In this document: one piece after another, positions 35,201 to 45,282 of the stretch
Position numbering within the stretch: the stretch's first letter is position 1
Layout: each line of letters begins with the position of its first letter
Source of the DNA: Rhodopirellula islandica
Lineage (GTDB): Bacteria; Planctomycetota; Planctomycetia; Pirellulales; Pirellulaceae
Length of the DNA: 64,000 bases
Reading direction: 5' to 3'
Assembly (NCBI RefSeq): GCF_001027925.1
Contig: NZ_LECT01000038.1
Span: 1 to 64,000, forward strand
Program-made: the position numbers and the translations under genes
The notes under the pieces: generated by a model
Databases searched by the model: none
What the model was told of the DNA's origin: nothing
What the model saw: only the letters and a program-made list of their open reading frames with translations

Positions 35201-36269
35201 GCTTGGGGAAGAGTCGAGCCGACGTGACTGGTTTGTTGAGTCGAACCCACCAGGTGACTTCGCTGCCCTTGGCCACCGAGACCCGCACCGTGTCTTCGAT
35301 GCGGCGGTTTTCCAGTCCGGTGAACTCGGGGTAAACGATCGCGGCGTCGCTTCGACTGACAGCCGGGTATTCGAACACTTCGACGCGGTACTCTTCGCTT
35401 GACCAGTGAGGCAGCGCGACTCGGTAGGTGAACGATTCGTCGACCTCGGGAACCAGACCGCCCCAGATGGGATCGGCCATGCTCCGTCGCATCGGCAGAC
35501 GAGCGACTCGAGGTTCGAGCGGGGTTTCAGGGAGAGTTTGGTCGGTGTCGGCAAGTTGTTCGATCGGTTGATGGTCGATGGCCGTGAGGACCAGTTCCGG
35601 CTCAACAGCGGATTGGCGACCAATCCAGTCGGCTTGGAATTCCGCGGTGACCAACAAGTTGGTGCCGCGTTCGATTTCCGTGCTGCCAGGCTGGATCACC
35701 ACATCGGGTTTTGGCAACACGACCGAAGAGGCAGTGGCGGAAGTGTCCGGTTTGGCGAGTAGAAAGAAGGCGGCCAAGGCAAGTGTCGCGAGTGTTCCCG
35801 ACAAGCCAAACAATCGGTTGACCCAAAGCCAACGCGAAGACACGACATCGGGCCAATTGTTCCGACGCGCATGCTCGCGAGCCTCACGCATCACCCGTTG
35901 ATTCAGGTAACTGTCGGGGTGTTGGGCAACGGAGTCATCGACGGCCGTGATCAGGCGTTGGTCGAGGTCCGGGTAGCGATGTTCGATTTCTCTCGCCACG
36001 GATTGCACGTTCCGAATTCGCAAGCGAGCCGCGATCAAACAAGCGAGCGCTGCGATCACCAGCGTCGAGACGATCGCGATTGAACTGGAGAGAGAGGACG
36101 TTGAAAACGTCATCGACGAAAGCAAAGCGAACGTCCGCTGGGTCGACACCAGCCACACCAGGACGATCAAGGCGATCGTCCAAGCCAGCCAGCCGAGCGA
36201 TTGCCAAAAACGCAGTCGTCGCATCCGACGAATCACGGGATCGATGCAATCAAGCAATTCGTTTCGCAT
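32286..36269 (-). CDS. 1327-aa membrane protein with long coiled coil and Pro/Gly/Gln-rich segment
   Basis: Three predicted helices near the N-terminus (about 24-42, 62-82, 152-172) are followed by a beta-rich domain (about 190-540). A long Glu/Gln-rich coiled coil (about 556-1010) comes next, then a low-complexity Pro/Gly/Gln segment (about 1030-1210) and a short helical C-terminus (EWSDGLRDIEEMV...SEAVRRYYERIG). It resembles DUF4175-type proteins found with DUF58 and BatA genes. The repetitive linker is built from short motifs such as GQPGQPGQPQPQP and GAGQGGAGQG. It overlaps the BatA-like gene by 20 bases and the VWA/GATase gene by ATGA. It could be the structural scaffold of the operon's complex; this is inference. 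Confidence 0.87.
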   Translation of the reverse strand: MRNELLDCIDPVIRRMRRLRFWQSLGWLAWTIALIVLVWLVSTQRTFALLSSMTFSTSSLSSSIAIVSTLVIAALACLIAARLRIRNVQSVAREIEHRYPDLDQRLITAVDDSVAQHPDSYLNQRVMREAREHARRNNWPDVVSSRWLWVNRLFGLSGTLATLALAAFFLLAKPDTSATASSVVLPKPDVVIQPGSTEIERGTNLLVTAEFQADWIGRQSAVEPELVLTAIDHQPIEQLADTDQTLPETPLEPRVARLPMRRSMADPIWGGLVPEVDESFTYRVALPHWSSEEYRVEVFEYPAVSRSDAAIVYPEFTGLENRRIEDTVRVSVAKGSEVTWWVRLNKPVTSARLFPKPYKKNEANYEDSAPLEMTQDPERPLWWSVAIKVEESERYDVGLKDDKDRTNQLSTQFIVRMLPNQSAKIRPTIGGDVSVSALEEFLIAAEVRDDHGLARAGVSLTFAGKPPQDIVLAENIAANQKQTIQHMVDMESLEAKPDDLLSYSFWAEDKVASESSETNVRRTQSDLYFAEVRRFEEIFREGDPQASQPSEPSEPSEQEQQAEELIETQKQIIQATWKSLQSTVRWNEQTTADVRVIADSQQDVIAQLDELAQELTEAESKQHAANVRQSMLTAVAELNRAIETNDREPLSAAVVAEQSAYAGLLRMRASEFEVSRSQQQQQPSQGSAGQERKQQQLDELELDQEQDRYETQQQAQMTPEQQAQRETRQVLSRLGELARRQQDLNEELAQLQSALQLADEEQEKEELRRQLERLREQQQDMLRQTDELMERMNSPENASNMQEASEQLEQTRENIREAGEAMEQQDAATALSSGKRAERELESVREEIREQAAGQFNEAMQSMRDRARDLNTGQQEIEEQLSEMDAPSDSPGLRSSGSREELKEALSEQREALTELMEDIEEVVQEAEESEPLLAQNLYDAFRETQQRRAEERLDAASQLLQRGFDTQSQQMAGQAGDAIEELSEQIEAAAESVLGNEAEGLQRAANLAEQLESAVEDEVQQARSDDPNGAGQGGASETAEREPGGDETRDGQPGEGQPGQPGQPQPQPSEENQPGQGGPGQPQGEQPPGEQPPGESEGGQPTPSGSPSQSTSPGQGGAGQGGAGQGRQAPEGQTPAEPTQGEPAEGSEPQESSERPPGPPGLRPGSQTQPGQPQEGQAQPGESQSPSMSPTPGQPGGANPSAAQAPSSPSNFTSPLTGEGFREWSDGLRDIEEMVSDPELRSRATRIRERARDMREEIRRESKPPQWDLVEEMIVEPMRELKRDLAEEYMRRSAKKQSLVPIDRDPVPDQYSEAVRRYYERIGSGL

Positions 36270-38364
36270 AGCGTCCTCCCCAAAGGGTTTCGATCACCAA
36301 CAGTCCGATCGCAGCGAGCAACAACCATTGCCACAAACGTTGGTTGCTTTCCAATTCACGATCTCGCAGTTGCAGCGTCGCTTGAGTCAGTTTTTCAGCC
36401 GTGGCTGCTTCGCCCAAGCCAATGCCCAATCGCTCGAGCGTGTCTTCGTCCATCGCATCCGTTTGGCTCTCGGATTCTGACAGGTTGCTGGCGAATGGGA
36501 TGGGCTCTTCATCGGGTAATTTCAGTTGATAGACGCCTGGACGATCAACGAAGTCAGCGTCCGAAGCTTGCTCGTAAGGCGAGGACTCACCGTCCGAGCG
36601 AAGCAGTTCCGCGCCTTCAGTTGGTGGCCAGGGAAGTGGCGTTCCGACCACGTGGCCAGCCACAGACGTAGCCGCTCGCTCGTTGCCAGCGAACATCTGC
36701 GCGATCAAGGGAATGAACTTGGTCGACAAAGCCAATTGGCTCGATGATGGTTGCCAGCCCGTTGTTAGCAACCAGATGTTGCCAGACTGCGCCAATGCCG
36801 GTGCACCAGAATCGAAAGTTGCCAAAACGTTCCAGTCGGCCGCTTCGAGTCCCGATACATTTCGGTGATTCCAAAATTGAATCTTGCTGAAATCGTTGAA
36901 CTGCGGATCCGCCATGGAAGCGAACAAGGGCGACGAGAAATCAACTCGCGACCACATGGCGTAGTCATCGATTTTGGCTTCCTGGGTGGAAAGCGAATCG
37001 TCGTCTGTGATCGATGCAATGCAATTCAAAACATTCGACGCACTGTCGGATTCATCCATCACGAACAGCACTCGGCCGCCAGCTTCGGCGTAGGTTCGAA
37101 GGGTTTGGGAGAATGAGTCGGTGCTGGCGACATCGCCGACCACAACCAGCGGGCATTCACGCGGATCCAAGTCGGATGGCAATTGCGCGACCACGACCGT
37201 TTCCATCGAGACCGTTCGCGTCGCGTTGTCGAGTGGAACGCGTTCGAGGTAATAAAACAAACTTTCGCGAGGATCGTCTTCAGACTCCCCGACATACAGC
37301 AGCCGATACGAACGCTTTTCCGGAGCGACCCAGTGAATCGTGTTGTCAAACGGTGAGTCGTCGCCTGACAAGACAATCGCGGTGGCGGAATCGGATGGTT
37401 GGTTCATGCGGACAATCTGCGTTGCGTCCGCCTCGACCTGAATCGTTTGCTTGTCGCTCGTGTCTTTCCATTGCAGCGTCAAATCAAACTGCGAAGCGAG
37501 CTTGGAATTGACGACTCGGACGGGCAGCTTTCGATCGGGTTCATTGCCGGTTGAATCTTGCAAGTTCTCCATCGTTTGGTCGTTCATCACGATCGCGGTG
37601 GCATTGCCTTGTTCGGCGGGGACCACTCGGCGGATATCCAGTGTGACCTGTTCAGGCCATGTGTTTTGCTGCAATGAATCGATCTTGGAACCGTCTTGCA
37701 GATCTGAAATCAACACGATGCTGGCTGGGCCTGGGGGCTGATTTCGCGTCGCCGGTTCAGCTTCATTGGAATCGTTCTCGGCCGGAGCTCGTGATTCGGT
37801 CGGCCACTGAGCCCAATCCGCGGTTTCGCGAAGAGCGGATCCGAGATCAGTGGCTCGCCAAGTGGGTTGGATTTCCTTCAACGCCTGCAAGGCGAGAGCA
37901 CTCTGGCGTTCATCGGATGTTGCCGCGAGCGATGTTTCCCAGATTCGATCGGTTTCGGTGTCGAACACAAACACCGCGAATTGGTCTTGAGCGGAAAGGT
38001 CCGTTAGAACCTCTTCGGCTTTCTTGACCGCCTGGTCCCAGAGGTCCTCCCGCTGCATGCTGGCGCTGCGGTCGATCAACACCGCGATTCGGCGGACGGG
38101 AGTGTCGCTGAATTGGTCGGAGGCGCCGCGGAGGAACGGTCGGGCGAACGCGGCGGCCAACAGCAGCAAAGCCAAGGCTCGAAGGAGCAGCAACGGCCAC
38201 TGATCCAATCGGCTGCGGCGGGTCAGCCGTGGCGGGACCTCTCGCAGGAACATCACCGAGCTGAATGGCAACGCACCCTTGGGATGTTGCCGAATCAGGT
38301 GGAACAAAATTGGTGCGGCGACGGCCAGTGCACCGGCCAGGAAAAACGGGGCGAGCATGCTCAT
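36250..38364 (-). CDS. BatA-domain / VWA membrane protein
   Basis: 704 residues. The N-terminal BatA-type hairpin (APFFLAGALAVAAPILFHLI, then FSSVMFLREVPP, then LLLLRALALLLLAAAFARPF) is diagnostic. A VWA domain follows with MIDAS DRSAS (about 93-97). A large soluble region comes next, and a C-terminal helix WQWLLLAAIGLLVIETLW lies before a basic tail. In Bacteroides-type bat operons such proteins act with MoxR in envelope stress tolerance. Here the start codon overlaps the DUF58 stop as ATGA, and the 3' end overlaps the coiled-coil gene by 20 bases. Confidence 0.9.
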   Translation of the reverse strand: MSMLAPFFLAGALAVAAPILFHLIRQHPKGALPFSSVMFLREVPPRLTRRSRLDQWPLLLLRALALLLLAAAFARPFLRGASDQFSDTPVRRIAVLIDRSASMQREDLWDQAVKKAEEVLTDLSAQDQFAVFVFDTETDRIWETSLAATSDERQSALALQALKEIQPTWRATDLGSALRETADWAQWPTESRAPAENDSNEAEPATRNQPPGPASIVLISDLQDGSKIDSLQQNTWPEQVTLDIRRVVPAEQGNATAIVMNDQTMENLQDSTGNEPDRKLPVRVVNSKLASQFDLTLQWKDTSDKQTIQVEADATQIVRMNQPSDSATAIVLSGDDSPFDNTIHWVAPEKRSYRLLYVGESEDDPRESLFYYLERVPLDNATRTVSMETVVVAQLPSDLDPRECPLVVVGDVASTDSFSQTLRTYAEAGGRVLFVMDESDSASNVLNCIASITDDDSLSTQEAKIDDYAMWSRVDFSSPLFASMADPQFNDFSKIQFWNHRNVSGLEAADWNVLATFDSGAPALAQSGNIWLLTTGWQPSSSQLALSTKFIPLIAQMFAGNERAATSVAGHVVGTPLPWPPTEGAELLRSDGESSPYEQASDADFVDRPGVYQLKLPDEEPIPFASNLSESESQTDAMDEDTLERLGIGLGEAATAEKLTQATLQLRDRELESNQRLWQWLLLAAIGLLVIETLWGGRYAKRIA

Positions 38365-39281
38365 CCGGAAGTGCCTCCTGAGCTCAGCATGCCGGATCGG
38401 CTGGCACCCACGCAGCGCCGTTGGTGAGCGGAGACAAAGTCAGACAGCGACTCTTGCAGAGGACGGTCGGTGGTGCTGGTGTAAATCGCCGCGCCCACTG
38501 CATTGCAGATCGACTCAACTGCCTCGGCGTGTTCTTGGAAGGCAGCTTGGTAAGCTTTGCGAGTCGCGTCCGGATCGACCTGGATTTTGCGTCCGGTTTC
38601 CATGTCCACCAACACCTTGGATTCATCCACCGAAAGATGGACTTCGTTGGGATCCAGGATCCTCAGCACGATCACTTCGTGTTGTCGCGACCGCAACAAC
38701 GCGAGAGAACGTTGCAGTTCTTCGGTGGGCGAGAGCATGTCGCTGATCAGCACGACCAAACCACGGCGGCGGGTGATGGCGGCAATTTGAGAAATCGGTC
38801 CGTTGATGTCGGTTCCGGATCCCGATGTTGGACGTGCCAGGCAACCGAGGATCTGGCGAAGATGGCCAACGCGGCTGCGAGCAGGGACGACGTCCGCGAT
38901 CGCTTCATCAAACGTCATCAAACCAACATGGTCACGTTGCAAAGTCAGGAAGTAGGCGAGCGTGGCGGCCAATGTTCTCGCGTATTCCATCTTGGTGTAT
39001 TCGAGCGATCCGTAGCCCATCGATTGGCTTTGATCGACCAACAGGTAACAACGGCGGTTCGTTTCGTCTTCGAACTTCTTGATGTAGTAGCGATCGGTGC
39101 GGGCGAACAGTTTCCAGTCCAGCCCTCGCGGGTCGTCGCCGGGTGAGTAGGCTCGGTATTCGCTGAATTCGACCGAGGCCCCGTGCAAGGGGCTGCGATG
39201 CAAGCCACCAAAGAAGCCCTCGACAACCAGTTTCGACCGCAACTGGAGATTTTTGATCCGCATCAATGCGTGCGGGTCCAT
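38361..39281 (-). CDS. DUF58 (VWA-like) protein
   Basis: 306 residues if started at the ATG at 39281 (MDPHALMRIKNLQLRSKLVV), which matches the usual DUF58 beginning. A longer frame reaches an ATG at 39452 but would overlap moxR by 53 bases and adds basic low-complexity sequence. Family motifs are SPLHGASVEFSEYRAYSPGD, RGLDWKLFARTDRYYIKKFE and the MIDAS-like LLVDQSQSMGYG. Proteins of this family are clients or partners of MoxR ATPases. No membrane helix is seen. The gene sits between moxR and the BatA gene, overlapping the latter by ATGA. Confidence 0.9.
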   Translation of the reverse strand: MDPHALMRIKNLQLRSKLVVEGFFGGLHRSPLHGASVEFSEYRAYSPGDDPRGLDWKLFARTDRYYIKKFEDETNRRCYLLVDQSQSMGYGSLEYTKMEYARTLAATLAYFLTLQRDHVGLMTFDEAIADVVPARSRVGHLRQILGCLARPTSGSGTDINGPISQIAAITRRRGLVVLISDMLSPTEELQRSLALLRSRQHEVIVLRILDPNEVHLSVDESKVLVDMETGRKIQVDPDATRKAYQAAFQEHAEAVESICNAVGAAIYTSTTDRPLQESLSDFVSAHQRRCVGASRSGMLSSGGTSG

Positions 39282-39399
39282 CGAGGCAGCGGTGTCACCC
39301 GGGACACGCGAGGACCCCGGGGGGTTGCCCTGTAAGGAGTCCGGATGGCCGTGGGTGGCTTTCCGTGACGAGCGAGATTGACGTTGGAACCAGCTCAAT

Positions 39400-40410
<1,011 letters not shown>

Positions 40411-40468
40411 GAAGTGCAATCGGGTTGGAGGAGCGTCGGAACCGTCGGTGGTTGAGACAAGGAGGGAC

Positions 40469-41620
40469 TCAGTGGGTCATCGCGTAGGTCACGATGTTGA
40501 TTCCCATCGGATAGGCTTTCTTGACGGAGAACTCATCGAAGTACCATTGGTCTTCGCCTTCCCGTTCCCAGCCGTCGCCCAGGTCGGTGTTGTGGCAAAT
40601 GAAAACCATGATGCGGTCTTCGTCGTCGGTGATGGCTCGGTAGTGAGGGACACTGGTATCGCTTCCATCACGCGACCATTCCCACGATCCCACGCTGCCG
40701 TCGGCGCCACGTCTGGCGGAGTTGATCGCGGGGACTTGCGGCTTTTCTTTGAGGTCGTACACGATGTGAAAGATCTCGTGTTCCAAAGGGACTTCAAAAG
40801 GATCCCGATCGGGGAACACGCGTTTGAGTTCGCTGCGCAGATTTTCGTATTGGGAATCGCCCCAGAAGTCATCCACCATCAGGAAGCCGCCGTTGAGGCA
40901 ATACTTGCGAAGAGCTTTCACCTCCGCGTCTGAAAAGACGAGGCCGCCGGGTTCGATGATGTAGATGAACGGGTAGTCAAACAATTCCTCGTCGGTCAAG
41001 CGGATGACCACCGGATCGGGATTGACCTTCAGAGATGTGAGTTGCTGCAGACGCAGCGAGAAGTTGAGATCGCTGTCGGGATAGTCGGTCCAGCATCCTC
41101 CGCCGCCTCGACCGCGACCGCCGTAGGAATCGTATTCAATCCGAGCGAACGTGAAGCTGTCTTGAGGGAATCGTGAATCGACTTCCCAGGTTGGCACCCC
41201 GTTGCGATCAGAGGGAAGCGATCGGTTGCGACGTCCCCAGAATCCACGCTGCGCGAACGCAGCCCCACCCATCAAGAGGATCAACGCAGCCAGGATCCAA
41301 CGACGATGGCCAAACGGTTTGCGAGAGAAAGTTGCAGGGGTGGATGGCTGGTGAATTTGTTTGACGTAGCCAGGAGCAGCGTCTTCGGAATGCGTCGTCA
41401 CCTCTCCCCCAATTTCATTGGAGGAGATGTCGAGCACGCCCTTCAGGCGTTGCTCGGGTGACGGGGCCTCCGCGCGACTTGGGGCGTTGAGTGGCATTGC
41501 GGATTGAACCGCCATGGGATCGGCCCCCTCACCCGGACGACGGCTGAACGCCGCGTCCGACCTCTCCCCCGACGATGATCGGGGGAGAGGTGACAGCGGG
41601 CTGAGATTGGTAGGGGTCAC
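40469..41620 (-). CDS. DUF4159 membrane-anchored protein
   Basis: 383 residues if the GTG at 41620, overlapping the upstream stop as GTGA, is the start. A single helix (about 107-124, WILAALILLMGGAAFAQ) anchors a DUF4159 domain (about 155-383). That domain has TFARIEYDS, DYPDSDLNFSLRLQQLTSLKV, DYPFIYIIEPGGLVFSDAEV, GGFLMVDDFWG and a C-terminal INIVTYAMTH. The fold is amidotransferase-like and the family is a regular partner of MoxR/DUF58/BatA genes. The first 70-odd residues are encoded almost entirely by two inverted copies of an interspersed repeat (41398-41470 and 41521-41594), so the real start could be the ATG at 41515 or a GTG near 41401. Confidence 0.87.
   Translation of the reverse strand: MTPTNLSPLSPLPRSSSGERSDAAFSRRPGEGADPMAVQSAMPLNAPSRAEAPSPEQRLKGVLDISSNEIGGEVTTHSEDAAPGYVKQIHQPSTPATFSRKPFGHRRWILAALILLMGGAAFAQRGFWGRRNRSLPSDRNGVPTWEVDSRFPQDSFTFARIEYDSYGGRGRGGGGCWTDYPDSDLNFSLRLQQLTSLKVNPDPVVIRLTDEELFDYPFIYIIEPGGLVFSDAEVKALRKYCLNGGFLMVDDFWGDSQYENLRSELKRVFPDRDPFEVPLEHEIFHIVYDLKEKPQVPAINSARRGADGSVGSWEWSRDGSDTSVPHYRAITDDEDRIMVFICHNTDLGDGWEREGEDQWYFDEFSVKKAYPMGINIVTYAMTH
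41398..41594. repeat. two inverted copies of repeat family B
   Basis: One copy (41398-41470) reads TCACCTCTCCCCC... rightward, and the second (41521-41594) is the same element in reverse orientation. The second holds a perfect 12-bp stem, CCTCTCCCCCGA / TCGGGGGAGAGG, at 41561-41590. A third copy lies at 51308-51382. The shared core is a CTCTCC...GGAGAG hairpin, then TCG, then a CGCC-GTTCAGG-like part and a GGGTGAGGG end. The pair lies inside the reading frame assigned to the N-terminus of the DUF4159 protein. Confidence 0.75.
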
Positions 41621-44358
41621 AACGCTTCCTCCTCTTCGATGGCGGGCACCTTCACGGCCTCAGGATTTTCCACGTCCGCTGGGTCCGCCGCAGCCGGATC
41701 GCTACGCGAGACCGCATGATGCAGTTTCCAAAGCAAGCGGTGAGCGTCGCGGTAACGGGGGGCCAATTCCAACGCCATCAGTGCATGGTGTTTCGCGGGG
41801 AAGGACTCGTTCTGGTGGTCGTACGCGTTGGCCAGACGAAAATGCAGCGCTGCCGGGTCCACCAGATCCAATTCCAGCAACGCCGACAAAGCCTCCACCG
41901 CCAAATCATGGCGATCGAGCTTTTCGGCAGCGACGGCGGATGCGAGGTGAAATTCAGGCAACAAGGGCTGGATCGCGAGCGCCTGCTGCGAAGCGTCCAG
42001 AACGTTTTCCCATTGCTCTTCCGATTGGCCAATGTTGATCCAACGCCGCAAAGCCGGCAAAGCATCGCTGGATTGTGCCAAATTGTCTTGGATTGCACGA
42101 ATTTCTTGGCGGTCCTGCCCCAATTCGCGGTGGGTGCGAGCCAGCCATTCCAGCGGGCCATCGCGTTCGCCCGTCAGCACGCCCAATTGCTGCATCCGCG
42201 AAAGCGGGATGAGTGCTTGTTTCCACTGCCCTGCCTCGATCGCGCTTTTTGCTAGTTCTCTCAGTCCCCAGTAATTGGTCGGGTTGGCTCGAGTCCATCC
42301 TTTCCAGGTCGCCAAATCGCCGTCTTCGGGCAGCGTGTCTCGCGACCAGTCGACCAGTGCCCCGAACTGGTTGGCTCGTGCTTTGGCATACGCATCGAAC
42401 TGCGTGTCCAAGCGTTGCAGCGATCCCATGTGCCGAGTCAGTGCGTCGTTGATCGGAATGCCCGCGGCCAAATCATCCAGCACGGCCAGCAATGCCTCCT
42501 GGCCATGTTGTTCGATCAAGAATTCAATCACCAAGGACGATTCGTAGTAGGCAAACTGCAGCGCTGTCGCGGAGGGGGGCGACAAAAACGCGGCACTCAG
42601 GTCACTGACCGGTGTCAGTTCATCGGAGAGCAGCATTGATCGATACTGAGGCGACATCTTTTCGCCCCAGGAAGGATTGCGTTGGCGTTCTTCGTAAACG
42701 GAGATGCCTTCGCTGAGCCAACGCGGCATTCGGTTCTTGGTTTTTTCCAGCGTGACCACGTGACAAAACTCGTGCCACAAAACACTCTTCCAGTTGGAGG
42801 GGCGTTCGCCTTGCGAGGCGGGGCTGTTGGCGGTGATGACTCGGCCGAAGCAAACTCCCAAGTACCCTGCCCCGCCCGGCAAACCAAACGTGCGAATGGC
42901 AAAGTCATTTTGGTGCGGGAAGATCTCCACCAAGATCGGCTTGTCCGGCATGACGTCGTACTTCTCGCACAAGATACGCTTGGCATCCAAAAGCAATTCC
43001 AGGACGGCGTCGCCGTAAAGCTTGGCTTCTTTGGCGTCCATGCGGACTTGGATGCCGTCTTGTTTCAGCACGGAAAACTTCGACGTCCGGTCGCGAAGCG
43101 TCATCAAGTTGTAGGCCACGACGTTGTAGGGATCGGACTTGGCGACTTCACCCGCGATTTCCCAGCCGATCTCTTCCTCGCCCAATCGCAGCATGTCTTG
43201 GGCGAGTTGAAAACTGGCGGCGATGTGCAGTGGGTCGGCGCTCAGGGCTAGATTCTGATACTCCGCTCCTTCCGCAAAGCGATACTTCTCAGAGAGTTTC
43301 TTGCCGATCAAGTGATCGACGTTGGGGTTCTGTTCCCAGGTCGAGAGCGCGGCGGCACGCATCAGTTTTTCGACATCGTATTGGCCGTTCAAGTGAGCGA
43401 TGACGGCGAGCAAGGCCCATGCCGACGGTTCATGCAGGTTGATTTGCAGCATCTGATTCGCGATGTCTTTGGCATCGTCGTATCGTTCTCGATCAATCGC
43501 TCGTTCCGCTAACCACTGCAGCGAAGGCAGGTGTTGCGGGTTGATTTGAAGCGCCGTGGCGATCTGTTCGGCAGCTGCCTGCCCATCGCTGGATTCCAAT
43601 GCTTTGGCCAGTAAATGGTGCAGTTCAGGCGTCTCTTCCCCCAGTTTCAACGCTTGCTGAAGCGTGTCGGCGGCGACTTGAAAATCGCCTTTTCGAATGG
43701 CCAGTTCGGCTGTGGCCAGGTAGGCGTCGAGGTACTCTGGATCACGCTCTCGAACCCGGTCGTAGAACATCTCCAGGACTTTGCGTGCGTCTTCGCCACG
43801 ACCGGTGAGGAAACGCCCCGCGGCAACCAGATTGTCTCGGGTGATGTATCCCGCGAAGGCGCGTTGCATTTGGGCGAACAAGTCCGCTTCTGCTTGTCCG
43901 ACTTCATCTTGCAGGCCATTGAAACGCAGCACATCGAGTCCCATGTACCGCAGCGCGATGCTGGTCGGATATCGCTGCAGCGCAGCGCGATAAGTGTGCA
44001 GGGCGTCGGCGTGGTTACCCTGAGTCAGTTGGCACTGGATCAACAACCGCGGCCAACGTTCGCTCCAGACACCTCGCTCGACCTCGAAGGCGGCGGTTGC
44101 CGCAGCAGCGTCGTACTGGCCATTGCGAAATTGTTGGACCGCCTCGTCGTAGCTGGCTGCCAAACCGGTTGTCGGCATGCCCAGCGTCCCGAGCAGGGTG
44201 CAGGCAATGACAATGCAAAGCACCAGCGTGGAGGCGCCTTGTTGGCGGTCGCAACCCGGGCCGCGGACCCGTGATTGAGAACGCGGGCTGAGCACGCGAT
44301 GTTCGTCGCGTTGGATGTCAACAAGGAAGCCAGATGCATTCACTAGGACAGGTCTCAT
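41617..44358 (-). CDS. TPR-repeat protein with HExxH gluzincin-type peptidase domain
   Basis: 913 residues. A long N-terminal region contains a hydrophobic export or anchor segment (about 44-67, LVLCIVIACTLLGTLGMPTTGLAAS). Many tetratricopeptide-like helices follow (about 70-430), then a peptidase-MA-like zinc site, VLWHEFCHVVTLEK (HExxH at about 528) with WLSEGISVYEE supplying the downstream glutamate. More TPR-like helices run to the C-terminus, ending in an acidic tail. It is probably a periplasmic metallopeptidase or scaffold. It is the first gene of the large minus-strand operon, and its stop overlaps the DUF4159 start as GTGA. Confidence 0.87.
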   Translation of the reverse strand: MRPVLVNASGFLVDIQRDEHRVLSPRSQSRVRGPGCDRQQGASTLVLCIVIACTLLGTLGMPTTGLAASYDEAVQQFRNGQYDAAAATAAFEVERGVWSERWPRLLIQCQLTQGNHADALHTYRAALQRYPTSIALRYMGLDVLRFNGLQDEVGQAEADLFAQMQRAFAGYITRDNLVAAGRFLTGRGEDARKVLEMFYDRVRERDPEYLDAYLATAELAIRKGDFQVAADTLQQALKLGEETPELHHLLAKALESSDGQAAAEQIATALQINPQHLPSLQWLAERAIDRERYDDAKDIANQMLQINLHEPSAWALLAVIAHLNGQYDVEKLMRAAALSTWEQNPNVDHLIGKKLSEKYRFAEGAEYQNLALSADPLHIAASFQLAQDMLRLGEEEIGWEIAGEVAKSDPYNVVAYNLMTLRDRTSKFSVLKQDGIQVRMDAKEAKLYGDAVLELLLDAKRILCEKYDVMPDKPILVEIFPHQNDFAIRTFGLPGGAGYLGVCFGRVITANSPASQGERPSNWKSVLWHEFCHVVTLEKTKNRMPRWLSEGISVYEERQRNPSWGEKMSPQYRSMLLSDELTPVSDLSAAFLSPPSATALQFAYYESSLVIEFLIEQHGQEALLAVLDDLAAGIPINDALTRHMGSLQRLDTQFDAYAKARANQFGALVDWSRDTLPEDGDLATWKGWTRANPTNYWGLRELAKSAIEAGQWKQALIPLSRMQQLGVLTGERDGPLEWLARTHRELGQDRQEIRAIQDNLAQSSDALPALRRWINIGQSEEQWENVLDASQQALAIQPLLPEFHLASAVAAEKLDRHDLAVEALSALLELDLVDPAALHFRLANAYDHQNESFPAKHHALMALELAPRYRDAHRLLWKLHHAVSRSDPAAADPADVENPEAVKVPAIEEEEAL

Positions 44359-44583
44359 GCTTTGGTGCGCGGGTGGGAGGCGTCTCGTTCGAAATTCCTC
44401 GCAGGTTGATTCTACGCTCTCAGCAACCCGCTCGCACGAATGAGGCCCATTCGGTGCTCATCCGATCTCAAAGGAACCGCTACACTGCCTCCTGTGGGGT
44501 GCCTCCCTCGTGCGTTGAATGGCGTTTGTGGCGTGCACACCGACGTTTGCCCTTTGTATCAAGATGACTTGAAGGATCTCGCG

Positions 44584-45282
44584 ATGAGTGAAAGACGCTA
44601 TTCCCTCGAACGCTTCCTGGAGAAAACCCGGGACAAGGACCTCAACCAGGGGCTGTTCGAGCTGGAGTCGGACCGCATGCTCGACATCAACCTCAATGGG
44701 GAGGTCTGGACAAAAATGGGGTCGATGGTCGCTTACACCGGCAATGTGAAGTTCGAACGCGAAGGCATTCTGTCGCAAGGTTTGGGCAATTTGCTGAAGA
44801 AGGCCGTCTCCGGCGAAGGCACCGCGCTCACCAAAGTCAGCGGCAAGGGATCTGTTTTCTGCGCCGACGCCGGCAAGAAGATCACGATTCTTGAGCTGCA
44901 AAACGAAGCGATTTGTGTCAACGGAAACGACCTCCTCGCGTTCGAAATGTCATTGAACTACAACATCAAAATGATGAAGAAGATGACCGCGATGTTGGCC
45001 GGCGGGTTGTTCAATATCCGCCTGGAAGGCACGGGCATGGTGGCGATTACCAGCCACTACGATCCGATCACATTGCCGGTCACACCTCATCAGCCCGTCG
45101 TGACGGACCCGAATGCAACCGTGCTGTGGTCCGGGCAGCTCGAACCTCAACTCAAAACCGACGTGCAGTTCAAAACCATGCTCGGTCGCGGTTCAGGTGA
45201 ATCGTTGCAGTTTCTTTTCCAGGGACATGGCTTTGTGGTGGTTCAACCCTACGAAGAAGTTGTGTTTCAAAATCAAGGTTGA
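44584..45282 (+). CDS. AIM24 family protein
   Basis: 232 residues from the ATG at 44584 (MSERRYSLERF). It has the beta-rich AIM24/DUF124 fold: GEVWTKMGSMVAYTGNVKFERE, LTKVSGKGSVFCADAGKKI, VNGNDLLAFE and FNIRLEGTGMVAITSHYDP. Bacterial members have no settled function. The yeast homologue is a mitochondrial inner-membrane organisation factor, and the fold resembles the TRAP RNA-binding protein. The upstream 225 bases are shared with the divergent TPR-peptidase gene. Its stop overlaps the exonuclease III start as TTGA. Confidence 0.88.
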   Translation: MSERRYSLERFLEKTRDKDLNQGLFELESDRMLDINLNGEVWTKMGSMVAYTGNVKFEREGILSQGLGNLLKKAVSGEGTALTKVSGKGSVFCADAGKKITILELQNEAICVNGNDLLAFEMSLNYNIKMMKKMTAMLAGGLFNIRLEGTGMVAITSHYDPITLPVTPHQPVVTDPNATVLWSGQLEPQLKTDVQFKTMLGRGSGESLQFLFQGHGFVVVQPYEEVVFQNQG

